Source: Fistulifera solaris
Taxonomy: Eukaryota; Bacillariophyta; Bacillariophyceae; Naviculales; Stauroneidaceae
Assembly (NCBI GenBank): GCA_030295235.1
Contig: AP026135.1
Coordinates: forward strand, 1 to 64,000
Direction of reading: 5' to 3'
DNA length: 64,000 nucleotides
Shown here: positions 47,433 through 57,325 of the stretch, piece by piece
Position numbering within the stretch: position 1 is the stretch's first letter
Layout: each line of letters opens with the position of its first letter
Program-made: the position numbers and the translations under genes
The notes under the pieces: generated by a model
What the model saw: only the letters and a program-made list of their open reading frames with translations
Databases searched by the model: none
Told to the model about the DNA's origin: nothing

Positions 47433-48019
47433 TTAACTATTTTCAGTGGAGTCCAAATCCGGCAATGAGATGTTGGAGTCATTTACGCAACCGGGGGCCT
47501 TGTAAGAAAGTATGTGCTTAAACGAGTCGTCTCTTTTCTGTGGAGAGCGTGGAGGCCTTCGATAGATTGGTATTTTGTCGACATTTTCCTGGCACGTCGG
47601 TGTTCTTTGTCTCATAGCCAACGACAAGTGTCTGAGAGTTTGCACTTCCGTGTCAGTCTTATTATTGGATTGTGTCGGCAGAGCGTCTTTAGTGCTCTCG
47701 TTGCTAAAGCTGCTCAAGTTTAGGCTGAGGGCAAACGATAAGATCTTGCCGATTTCTTCCAGTAGTTGGGACGGTTTTTCGTGTCTGTTGATCTCTTTGG
47801 AGAAACAGATCGTCTCGGGCAGATAGGTGGTTCATCCACAAAGGATTCGCGAAAACGAGACCACTCTCTCGTATCGCATAGCGTAGTCAACGAAATTTGT
47901 TTACACAGCGTGTCTGGTCTTGGTTTTCGGGTCCTAGAATCAAAGCGTTCGGGTCGAATGGGCCGTCGATCCGCCCCGTATGAGTAAAAGCGACTTGATT
48001 GAGAAGGATAGCGGTGCAT
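47433..48019 (-). CDS. Unrecognised basic protein, tandem family copy 2
   Basis: About 195 residues from ATG 48019 (MHRYPSQSSRFYSYGADRR). It shares with copy 1 PIRPERFDSR, FVDEPPICPRRSVSPKRST, EEIGKILSFALSLNL and the end LPDLDSTENS, in the same order and spacing. The frame breaks at a T5 run on the plus strand (47775-47779). Adding one base joins STDTKKPSQLLEEIGKILSF and restores collinearity with copy 1, so I treat the break as a sequence error. Function unknown. Both copies are on the same strand, 1.7 kb apart. Confidence 0.6.
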
Positions 48020-49736
48020 TTCGAATTTGTTCTGTGAAAGATGATACAATCGAGAATCGAATAATCGCACTCGTTCGAGGACGTAGATAAGCAAATCGTT
48101 TCGAATGGGAGAGAATGTTCACTGATAATGTTTTAGCATTCAAGGACAAAAAGAGATAGCAATTCCAATCGTTGCTCGAAGTATGGGCAGATACAGATAC
48201 CCATCATCCACATCACTTTCACGGTTTGTTCTTGGTCGCTGATAGCCAACCGTTGGCATTTGGTTTCGACCAATAGTTCGAAAGGATCTTTTGTCCCATG
48301 TCCAAAGTCTCGTCGGTGCAACTTGTAAGATGTAAGATACTACTACTATTTAACATTAAACCATCCCTGCCATATGCCATATAAATCTTGAATATCGCCT
48401 ACCGCCTACTACTAAAGATGGTGTAAAACAATGACCAGAACAATAAAATGGAAATATTAGTCCCTTCAAAGCTGAACGTTAAAGTCAAGGCGGAGGATAA
48501 CGGCATAAGGGACAAAATGACTTTTGAGATCACAGCCGAACAACCGAAGTAAGCGGCAACAAGCAACACGGCAACATCCGGATACCGGATAACGAGCTGT
48601 AGCACGTAATCCATTTTTCTTCAAAAACAGCTGGACATTGGTTCTCTGAGTATTTCGCTAGTAGTGTCTTATGGTTTTCCGAAAGCAGAGTTCGGCGGAA
48701 ATAGCGAAAAGCGCTCTTTCATTTTCTGATAGTGGATTGTACAATGGCCAAATGGTGTCTGATTCTTCATCGCAGCGTATCTCTGCTCGGAACCATAATG
48801 AATCTTTAAGATCCTGAATCTGAATCTGAATTTGAAGAAGAAATTCGAATCTGCAATCGGAACATTCTATTTTGAAATGTTCCGATGGTTATAGTCCTAG
48901 CGACAAAGCTCCAGCACTTTCCTGCGAGCTACGAAAGCATCTAGAGAGTAGAGAGCGCCGAAAAAGAAGAAGAAGAAGACGTTCCACATTGTTCGCTTTC
49001 TCTCTTCAGGAGAGAAGTTGAGCAGTTTATGTTTTATGTGTCATCGACACTTCAAGAGATAAGTCTCTGTCGATTTTAGTAAGTAAGCAAGGAGGTGGCG
49101 CAGACTCGCTATTCATGGCTAGTTTCTAAAGTTTGTTGGTGAATGATGAATAAATTTCGATTGATCTATGGAGGCTTAGTTCTTGTTTCAATTCCTCTTT
49201 TCGTCTCTGAGCCCCAGCCGTGTCTAGATCTAATGTATATTTTTCGTGCACGAGCAACTTGGAAAAGTTGGATCATTCCGCAGACGAGAAACAACGATAC
49301 ATCTCAGGCCTCGTGACTGAAATCCAGTCTTGGATATAATTGGACGAAGCCTATTTCGGCTTGAGTCTTTACAGTAATCTTCGGGGTCAATAAAAAGGTG
49401 TCGATTGAAAGTCAAAAAAAGACGAAAATGGCATAGCCTCTCTTGATGGCACTCCCCATGATAGGATGTGGGTGCGGGTATGAAATAATCCCAGGATTTG
49501 AATTTTCCTACGAGGCCTGTCCGTAGCAGTGGCGTAGAGACAAAGCGGCACCCGCGAAGGCGCGATAGGTTCCGCGCTTCTCCGCGATCGATCTTGTTTT
49601 CGTGGTTCGGCATTCTCATCGTTTTGGTTGAATGATATTCTTACAGCGAACAATATTCTCTTCCTTTGTTATTGTTTGTGAACGCATCATCAAGTAGAAA
49701 TCGTTCACTTCTCTTTTGATAGTCTTTTGAATTTGT
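48020..49736. other. Spacer upstream of selenoprotein O
   Basis: About 1.7 kb. One small possible membrane-protein frame (48399-48614, minus) is listed separately. A GAAGAAGAAGAAGAAGA run lies at about 48966. A copy of the dispersed element, GACTGAAATCCAGTC, is at 49315-49329, 422 bases before the selenoprotein O ATG. Confidence 0.5.
48399..48614 (-). CDS. Possible small two-helix membrane protein, 71 residues
   Basis: ATG-initiated frame MDYVLQLVIRYPDVAVLLVA with two hydrophobic stretches and a C-terminal LLFWSLFYTIFSSRR with a basic end. The pattern of hydrophobic helices with a positively charged tail would suit a small membrane protein. No family recognised; the frame may be chance. Confidence 0.28.
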   Translation of the reverse strand: MDYVLQLVIRYPDVAVLLVAAYFGCSAVISKVILSLMPLSSALTLTFSFEGTNISILLFWSLFYTIFSSRR

Positions 49737-51841
49737 ATGATTGGGCGATTCTTTTTGCAACATCAGCGCTATTTCCGTCTTCCGAGAATGCACATTCCCC
49801 GATCATTCGTGACGACGACTACGACCGCCTTTCTTCTCTTTCCTACGAATAATCATCCTTCCTGTCAAGCGTTTTCGATTCCGGGTGTCAATTCTTCATC
49901 GAGTCGAAACACTTTGTTGAAAATGAGTAGTACAAGTAGTTCAGCAACCACAACGACCGACACGGCCGTCGATAAGCCATTCTTGTTGTCGTCTCTTCAC
50001 GACATTCAAAATGCATTAGACAATTCGTGGCCACGGCAATTGAATGCAGAAACACCCGAGAATCTTAGTAAAGCTCGTCAACTAGAACGCTTGTCGGAGG
50101 AGGATGACAATCGACGTAAACGTCCCGTTTACAATGGACATTTCGTCTCGGTGAAACCGACCGGATTGCCCGATGCCCGTCTTATCTTGACATCCGAGTC
50201 GTTGGCGACTGAAACCTTACATCTTGATCCGCAATTCTTGAAAAAGATGACTTTGTGCAATTTGTGGCTGGCAATACAGTATTAGCCGAAACCTGGGCGA
50301 CGCCGTACGCACTGAGTATCATGGGACAACGGTATACGAACAATTGTCCGTACGGAACCGGTAATGGTTACGGCGATGGTCGTGCGATCAGTATTGCCGA
50401 ATTTATGGGACAGGAGTTGCAATTGAAGGGAGCCGGAACGACACCCTTTCATCGTGGAGCGGATGGACGAGCCGTCTTGCGATCGTCGATTCGAGAATTT
50501 TTGGCCAGTGAAGCCATGTTTGCGTTGGGCGTTTCCACCACGCGGGCGTTGAGCTTAGTAGTCAGTGAGAGCTTGACGGTGCAACGACCGTGGTATTCCG
50601 ACAATGCTGTCTTGCAATTGCCGTCGTTGGATGATCCCCGCTTGGCGAAATATTCTCCGGAAGAAAAACAAGCATTGTTACAACAATTGCGTCATCAACA
50701 AAAGGCCGATCCCAATATTTTACAAAGTGAACCGTGTGCGATCACGTGCCGTGTCGCTCCCAGCTTCCTACGCATTGGGCATTTGGATCTTATGGCGCGG
50801 CGGGTGCGAGCCGAAGTCCTACAGGGCAAAAAGAACTTTGTAGCAAAGTCGTTGGCGCAACAAGAATTAGAGCAATTGATTTGGCATGCTTGTTACCGGG
50901 AATTCAAAAGCATTGCGTATGATCCATTCATTGAGTCGAACGATTTGAAATCGGCCGCCCGCGTGTTGTTAGAACAATCGCGACAGAACATTGCCAAAAT
51001 GGTCGCGGATTGGATTCGGGTGGGCTTCGCGCAAGGCAATTTCAATGCCGACAATTGTTTAGTAGCCGGACGAACCATGGATTATGGACCCTTTGGATGG
51101 ATGGACGAATACCATCCGTTGTTTGCCAAATGGACCGGTAGTGGAACGCATTTTGGTTTTATGAATCAACCCAATGCAGCATTAGCGAATTATCAGGTGT
51201 TGGTAGAAAGTGTGCAAGCCGCATTGGATGAAGACGAGGACTTTGTCGATGAATTCGTGCAGCCGGATGTATTCCAGCAAGCACTGGATCGCGTGTTTCG
51301 AACGAAATTGGGTTTTCCAGAGGATGCCGATGTGGCCGATGAGTTGTGGGAATCGTTGGAGCCATTGTTGCGCAAATCACGGACGGACTGGACATTGTTT
51401 TGGAGGGAATTGACGTATTTGGCGAATGATACCACGTTTCAGGAAAAGACACCTTCCGAACTGATGGAACGTTTTCTTTCCAGTCCGACCATCCCAGACG
51501 ATCATAGTATTTTCTACGAACCGCCGTCTTCTGAATTAATAGAAGAATGGACCAAGTGGTTAGCGCAATGGAAAGACGCGGTTTTGGCATTCGATATGAC
51601 GTCCGACAGTTTGAAACGCATGTATCAAGTGAATCCGAAATACGTTTTGCGCGAATGGATGTTAGTGAACGCATACGAAAAGGCGTCACGGGGCGATGAG
51701 AGTGAATTGCACCGTTTGTATTCTTTAATTCAACGTCCGTACGACGAAGGAAGTACCGACGAACAAGAACAATACTATCGCAAAGCTCCATTGGAAGTAT
51801 TAACGAAAGGTGGTACCGGTTTCATGAGCTGATCCAGTTAA
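49737..51841 (+). CDS. Selenoprotein O (protein AMPylase), probable UGA-Sec
   Basis: SelO is a pseudokinase-fold enzyme that transfers AMP to Ser/Thr/Tyr of mitochondrial or plastid proteins. Core motifs: VLAETWATPYALSIMGQ, YGDGRAISIAEF, LQLKGAGTTPFHRGADGRAV, LRSSIREFLASEAMFALG, VSTTRALSLV and NFNADNCLVAGRTMDYGPFG. The N-terminus (TTTTTAFLLF ... SCQAFSIPG) looks like an organelle presequence. The frame breaks at an A5 run (50241-50245); one added A gives FLKKDDFVQFVAGN. The open frame reaches TGA 51830-51832 after GFMS and is followed by exactly TCC AGT TAA. SelO proteins carry selenocysteine third from the end, and human SELENOO ends U-S-S, so I read this UGA as Sec and end the gene at 51841 (701 residues, Sec699). 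Confidence 0.9.
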
Positions 51842-51940
51842 GCGTCTTTTTGTTGAAGTGTGCATGCGTGTGTGTTTGTTGAAACGGGATGGGTTGTACT
51901 GGAATGGCAATACACACACACACACAGATCGAAAAGACGC
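51842..51940 (+). promoter_or_regulatory. Candidate 3' UTR hairpin (possible SECIS element)
   Basis: A 9-bp perfect stem GCGTCTTTT (51842-51850) pairs with AAAAGACGC (51932-51940). Inside it TGAA faces AGAT, then a GT-rich arm (GTGTGCATGCGTGTGTG) pairs with the CA repeat at 51911-51926. The apical loop contains GAAAC. A lower stem, a UGA/GA internal step, an upper stem and adenines in the loop match the general SECIS plan. The distance from UGA to the loop adenines (about 24 nt) is longer than the usual 11-12, and U rather than A precedes UGA. The CA microsatellite could pair by chance. Confidence 0.35.
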
Positions 51941-52659
51941 GAATACAAATGATGACAAAAGCAATAGGCTTTTGGCAACAATGCTTTTGTGTTATACGGA
52001 GTACATGAAACGCAAGATAAACCGGCGAATGACAGTAATTGCATGTATTTTATGGAATTGTTTGAACAGCCGATTTGGATTCCCTTGCGAGTTGGAATAG
52101 AATTTTAATATAAATAATGATGGATTTTTCTATCTATTTTGGCGTGGTGTACCTAGATCCTACATGCAGTCAGAGACGCAAGAGGGTTCAGGTTATCGAA
52201 TTATACCCTCGTTCCCGCATCCCAGTGAGGCAAGGCTTTTATTATGTGCTCTTTTTCTATCCAACGGAAAACCTTGGGCCGATTACTGTCAATAATAATG
52301 TGCACATGGAACTCCTAATTATTGACACGATCTCTGGTGGAAGTGCGCGAGAAAATGGAGGCGAAAAAGTCTTTCTTCGTGACTGCCGTGCCTTTCTAAC
52401 CAGCGGCATACCCTGGACTTTGTAGACGACGACAAAAGCCTTTCGATGCAAGAGAGGATACAATTCATTCGTCTTTTCATTTCATTTGGTTGTTATTAAT
52501 CGTCGTTTAGTAATAACAACTCGAAAGGCTGATTTTGACTCGAATATCGCCCCTTTTCGTTTTTGAAACATCATTGAAAGAAGAAAGGGAGAGACACACA
52601 AAGACTCGCTTCTTCTCCATTTAATTCCTTCAAAAGTTTTTCGCTTACTATTCTTCGAA
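51941..52659. other. Spacer between selenoprotein O and the Cys-rich gene
   Basis: A second hairpin, ACAAAAGCA pairing with TGCTTTTGT, lies at about 51954-51990 in the selenoprotein O 3' flank. A 102-codon ATG frame (52117-52425, plus) reads MMDFSIYFGVVYLDPTCSQR... and resembles nothing known, so I do not call it a gene. Confidence 0.45.
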
Positions 52660-55161
52660 ATGCCCCGCCGCAGTCGTCGTGCCGTCTACGATCCGACTAT
52701 CGAAAATGATCAGTTGATGAAAACAACGCTATTTCGAGATGATCCTTTAGCGATGAATGCGGATCCCGAAGATGACATTCGTCAATGGAGTAACGCTTCT
52801 TCATCTTCTTCCGCGGTGATTTCGAAACGAAAATGGTGTTACATCGTGTCAGCTGTAGCAACCATCGTTCTCATGGTTGTCGTAGGCGTCGCGGTACGCA
52901 ACAACAACAGCCGTGGAAGTAGTAATAATAATACTACAGTCAGTAGCAATTCCGGCAACACCGCCCCCGTCGCAGCACCCGTTGCCGCACCGACGTCCGG
53001 CCAAATTCCTCTCTTAGATCCACCCATTGCGACCTTATCGCAACTCTGTTCTCGTGACCGTGTTCAACAAGCCGATAAACGGGGTCTCTGTGAAGCGGAG
53101 TGTGCCAAGGCGGCTTGTTGTGCTCTCGATTGTGACACGGGTGCGAATGTCGCGACGTGTCAAGCCTACGAAAAGATTTGTGAAATATTGCTGCTGACGG
53201 AAGTCGTGCCCAGTGAAGGAGGTTTAGCGATGCCTCCCAACAATTTGTCGCAATTCTGTGCCTTAGATCAGTTAATGAGTTTACAAGGCTATCAAACCTG
53301 TGAAACCATGTGTCAAGTGGCCTCGTGCTGTCATTTGCCCATGAGTGATCCGACGAGCTGCAATGTCCCCTATCACACCGAGTGCCTCGCCTATCATTCG
53401 GTTTGTGGCGTCCTCGAACATGTGTCGGCGCCGGAACAAAGCCAAGCCAAAGAACTCGATTTGCCATCGGAGGAAATCGCCGACTGGTGTGCCCTCGAAC
53501 AATTGCAAACACTCGAAGGATACGAAACGTGTCGCAAGGCTTGTGAACCGGCTAGCTGTTGTACGGCAACACAAGAATCATCGCAACTGAATTGTTTTCA
53601 AGAATATGCGTACGAATGTGATGCCTACGCAGAACCCTGTGGTGCATTGTTGCGAGTGGTGCCTCCCCCTCCCGACAATTTGCCCGCTCTCTGTGGGGTC
53701 GACCAATTGCAAACTGTAGCTGGCTATGAAACATGTGAAGACATGTGTGAACGAGCCTCGTGTTGTCACGAAGGAATGCAGCTGTCGTGTGCGTCCGATC
53801 CACTCTGTTTGGAATATCAAGGACCGTGTAGTATTTTAGAGACGGCCGTCAAGCCCAGTTCGGCGGAAACACCCGTGGCGGCCAATCAAGGAGTGAGTTC
53901 GAACCGCATGCATCCGCCTCCGTCGTTTATTTCGGAACAATGTACGGAAGAAAATATTTCAGCGTCGACAGAAGGACGTCAACGATGTTCCGATATTTGT
54001 GTCGAAGCTCTCTGTTGCAATTATCCTAGCAATTTGCCGGAATTGTCTTGTTTGGCCGGTAACGAGGATATCTGTGCCGAGTATTTTTCTTATTGTGCCC
54101 TGTTGGATGTAGCCTCGAGTGTGGATGATGCAGAAAGTCCGATGAAACCGCCATCGGAGTGGTCACACGAATACTCTGCTACTGACATTTATACAGCCTG
54201 TGCGGACTTGAGCACTCCCGATGGCATTCAACAATGCCATGATGTGTGCACCGAAGCTCGCTGCTGTTACTCGACGGGTACCGATAGTTGCATAGACGAC
54301 GAGCGCTGCGATGATTTTGATATGTGCTTCAACTACAAGGCATTGTCTTACATTCATGAGGATATTCCTACCTTGATTGCTAGTAACTGTGCGGATTTGG
54401 AGAGTTTGGAAGGACTTGAATTGTGCGAGGCCTCGTGTGAACAGGCCGAGTGCTGCTTTGCGGAAGGTGAAACATTTGATTGTGAAGGTGTTGATTTGAG
54501 TTTTTGCAGTCAATATGCTGCCTGTGAAGTCCTGGTTCGAGAGAACCTTGGTGATCCGGATCAAATGTCCGATCTTATTGGAAAGAATTGTGATGATTTA
54601 GTGACTTTGAATGGAATTCAAGTGTGTCAGGCCTTGTGTGAACCGGCTGTCTGCTGCTACACAAACGACAATACGATTGATTGCCAGGAAGAGGATCTGA
54701 ATGTTTGCGGATACGGATACCAAGAATGCGAGAACTTGTTTGATTTAGCAGTGGAGGACAGGTCTCGAATATCTAACTTGGTTGAACAAAATTGTGCTGA
54801 TTTGGTGAGCTTGGAAGGTCGCGAATTGTGTGAGGCGTCGTGTAAACCGGCCATCTGCTGCTTTGCAAATGGCGCTGCAAATGATTGTGAGGATCGAAGA
54901 CTGAGTTATTGTGGTCAATATCAAGCATGTGAAGCCTTCTTTGAAAATGAGCTTGGTGAAGATGAGAATGATGTTATCACTGTACCTGACAACGAGCCCT
55001 CACGCGAGCAAATTGAGCTGGCGTGTCAAATTTCCAATTTGAACTACGAAGGTTGTTTGACTCTTTGCGACAAGGGACGATGTTGTTGGAACAGTGACGA
55101 AACCATTTGTTCCAGCGGAATAGATTGTTCGACGTATGATTCATGTGCCATTTTGGTGTGA
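52660..55161 (+). CDS. Type II membrane protein with ten Cys-rich CC modules
   Basis: 833 residues. The short basic cytoplasmic N-terminus is followed by one membrane anchor (YIVSAVATIVLMVVVGVAV, about residues 62-83) and a low-complexity Asn/Ser/Ala/Pro stalk. The ectodomain holds ten tandem modules of about 50-60 residues with the pattern C-x(~17)-C-x3-C-x4-CC-x(~10-20)-C-x(~7)-C-x(~6)-C-x2-L. Examples are LCGVDQLQTVAGYETCEDMC and NCADLESLEGLELCEASCEQ. The last module is shorter (YEGCLTLCDKGRCCW). I do not know a named domain with this pattern; it is probably a disulfide-rich surface or wall protein. A single uninterrupted exon. Modules 6-9 resemble each other most, suggesting recent internal duplication. 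Confidence 0.85.
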   Translation: MPRRSRRAVYDPTIENDQLMKTTLFRDDPLAMNADPEDDIRQWSNASSSSSAVISKRKWCYIVSAVATIVLMVVVGVAVRNNNSRGSSNNNTTVSSNSGNTAPVAAPVAAPTSGQIPLLDPPIATLSQLCSRDRVQQADKRGLCEAECAKAACCALDCDTGANVATCQAYEKICEILLLTEVVPSEGGLAMPPNNLSQFCALDQLMSLQGYQTCETMCQVASCCHLPMSDPTSCNVPYHTECLAYHSVCGVLEHVSAPEQSQAKELDLPSEEIADWCALEQLQTLEGYETCRKACEPASCCTATQESSQLNCFQEYAYECDAYAEPCGALLRVVPPPPDNLPALCGVDQLQTVAGYETCEDMCERASCCHEGMQLSCASDPLCLEYQGPCSILETAVKPSSAETPVAANQGVSSNRMHPPPSFISEQCTEENISASTEGRQRCSDICVEALCCNYPSNLPELSCLAGNEDICAEYFSYCALLDVASSVDDAESPMKPPSEWSHEYSATDIYTACADLSTPDGIQQCHDVCTEARCCYSTGTDSCIDDERCDDFDMCFNYKALSYIHEDIPTLIASNCADLESLEGLELCEASCEQAECCFAEGETFDCEGVDLSFCSQYAACEVLVRENLGDPDQMSDLIGKNCDDLVTLNGIQVCQALCEPAVCCYTNDNTIDCQEEDLNVCGYGYQECENLFDLAVEDRSRISNLVEQNCADLVSLEGRELCEASCKPAICCFANGAANDCEDRRLSYCGQYQACEAFFENELGEDENDVITVPDNEPSREQIELACQISNLNYEGCLTLCDKGRCCWNSDETICSSGIDCSTYDSCAILV

Positions 55162-55355
55162 GCAAACTCAAAGAAAGTACACGAACTTTTCAAGATCAGA
55201 TGATAAAAAAGACAAATAAATTCACTGGAAACTTCTGTCTCATTTTTGTTTAACTGTTTAACACGACAAGAATGGGGAGCGTCGAAGCTAACCGTACCGT
55301 TTAAAAAGCACGAGTTGCTTATCTCTTCTTAATCCGATACTTCCGTTCCTGTTAT

Positions 55356-56648
55356 TCAACGGACACGCAATGGTCGATACTTGCGATAATAGAGGGGAGA
55401 CGACCAATACAAGAGCGGATTCAGACCAATCCTTGCAGAATCGTAACGTTGTTGCATGCCGTACCACGCCCCCTCACCTTGCGCCGCATCTTCCTTCATC
55501 TCAGTACGACCACCTCCATGATTCAGCTCTTGGAAATGACTCCTCATATACGCCGACAAATCGGCACGACTTCCACATGTACTCGCATGACCGGCATCGG
55601 GTACCATACGAACGCGGGAATTGGGCAATATTTCCTTCAAACGGATGGCTTCTTCCGACGACGGCAATGTCTCATCCCGTTCTCCGATCACAATCAATGT
55701 ACGTAGATTTGGATGTACATTTGAAAGTGTTTTCAACCGAGTCGCGATGTAGTGACATCCTGTTTTCAGCCATGCGTGCAAACGCCAATCGAGAGTGGAA
55801 GGTGTTACAGTGGGGATAACAAAGGGCAAAGAAAAGGCCACACGACCCATGTACGCTTCCCGCATGGGATTGTCGATCACACTCGGCAAAGCTTGTGCCG
55901 TGAGTATCAGTAGGAGTTGTTGAAACGAGTGTTCATCGGTAAAGAGGGGAAGTAATTGCAGTAACCCGGCCGGATAGTTCCACCATGGTAGTTGAGCCAC
56001 GGGAGGGCCCTCTCGCGCTAATCGAGATCGGTCATAAGAGGTAGCTGGATTAATCAAGACAAGCCCTTTCAACAGATCTAACAGCTGGTTGCCATCGGCT
56101 ATTTGTAAGGCAACGTTGCAAGCCAGAAGACCCCCAAAGGATTCTCCCATCAAGTAGACGGGTCTCTGGGTTGTCATCGTTTCTTGTTGAATGTATCGCA
56201 CGACACACTCGGTTAATTGTGCAAAAGAAGAGCGATCGGAAGTCGAAATTGTCATACAACGAACATCGAAAATGGTTCCCAGTTCCGGAAATTGTAAAAA
56301 AGGACAGAGAAAGGTTCCATCAAAGCCGGGCAAATATAGTAAGAGAGGTTTCTCAGACAGTGAATTGTTCTCGTATTCTTCCACTGTGACAGGATATCCG
56401 TATTCGAGTAGCGGTGAAATGAATCGAACGCCTATATTCTCTATTGGTGAGCTGAACGAATCCACCAGAGCGTTGCGAATGATCATCATCCGACGACAAC
56501 TACGGTCTAAGTTCCCTTTCTGCTTTCCTCGATCCGATGGCGACGACCATCGACGAGAACGCGTCCAAGGGAAAAGGAATCCAGCACAACAGGAAAGCCC
56601 GACTATTAAAACAAATGAGAGCAACGATTGTCGATGTCTAGTTATCAT
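55356..56648 (-). CDS. Alpha/beta hydrolase related to plastid phytyl ester synthase
   Basis: 430 residues. The hydrophobic start (LLSFVLIVGLSCCAGFLFP) resembles a diatom signal peptide with a following transit region. The fold is clear: LLLYLPGFDGTFLCPF (oxyanion region), FDVRCMTISTSDRSSF, VYLMGESFGGLLACNVAL (nucleophile Ser, G-x-S-x-G, about residue 170), GLVLINPATSYDRS, LIVIGERDETLPS (Asp, about 322) and VPDAGHAS (His, about 356). The PGFDGT, DR..F and NPATS motifs are typical of the hydrolase half of phytyl-ester-synthase/diacylglycerol acyltransferase proteins. The second, acyltransferase half is missing, so this may be a stand-alone esterase. Substrate unknown. Confidence 0.82.
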   Translation of the reverse strand: MITRHRQSLLSFVLIVGLSCCAGFLFPWTRSRRWSSPSDRGKQKGNLDRSCRRMMIIRNALVDSFSSPIENIGVRFISPLLEYGYPVTVEEYENNSLSEKPLLLYLPGFDGTFLCPFLQFPELGTIFDVRCMTISTSDRSSFAQLTECVVRYIQQETMTTQRPVYLMGESFGGLLACNVALQIADGNQLLDLLKGLVLINPATSYDRSRLAREGPPVAQLPWWNYPAGLLQLLPLFTDEHSFQQLLLILTAQALPSVIDNPMREAYMGRVAFSLPFVIPTVTPSTLDWRLHAWLKTGCHYIATRLKTLSNVHPNLRTLIVIGERDETLPSSEEAIRLKEILPNSRVRMVPDAGHASTCGSRADLSAYMRSHFQELNHGGGRTEMKEDAAQGEGAWYGMQQRYDSARIGLNPLLYWSSPLYYRKYRPLRVR

Positions 56649-57325
56649 CCTGAATACTTCATCTTATTTTTTGCGACGCAATGACACGAAAATAAAAAAA
56701 AGTCGATGCATGCTGTCTCAAGACTGAATCCAGTCGCGGATCAGTGAGCCCACACTTGAAGCTATAGTGAATCATCGAGACCGGCAACATCCAAATCCAC
56801 TTTGGAAGAAAGCAAATCGAATCCAGTTTTCCATTTCTTAGGAAATTGTCCTTTCATGGCATAAGATTCTTCATCAAAGTCTAATTGTTAGGGCAAAACG
56901 TGAATTTACGCAACAATTGGATGTTCGTCTCATGACTGAAATCCAGTCTTGGGGCTGATCAGCAGAGGCGGACGTTTGAAGAAATAATCATTGACAAAAG
57001 CGGTGACAATAATCGGTGTCTCTTGATCATCTCGTATGCATCTTCAACATGCGCATCAATTCTTTGTTGTTTTGTTTTGCCTCCATGTTTGTCTTCAAAT
57101 TAATCAATAGCTCATGCCGGCGGATTCACTATAGTCTTAAAGTGTAGTCTGGTTTTCGTCAAGGGTTGCTTGGGTACCGGTAGGATAACTTGTGAAGCAC
57201 GTGCTTTGCGGGTTTCGTGCAAAACCGCAAATCTGCCAAACCGAAAAAAGCCGACAATAACCGCAAAGTCAATCGATGATGGATGAGATTCAACAATAAT
57301 TCCACAAAGAGTCACGAAAGCAACC
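56649..57325. promoter_or_regulatory. Divergent promoter with two copies of the dispersed inverted-repeat element
   Basis: 677 bases between the hydrolase (minus) and the fusion gene (plus). It contains GACTGAATCCAGTC at 56722-56735 (74 bases upstream of the hydrolase ATG) and GACTGAAATCCAGTC at 56934-56948 (392 bases upstream of the fusion-gene ATG). No gene seen. Confidence 0.55.

Noticed and set aside
51949-51990. Alternative SECIS around ATGATGACAAAAGCA
   Set aside because: The hairpin is good, but no GA faces the UGA on the 3' side, so the required quartet cannot form.
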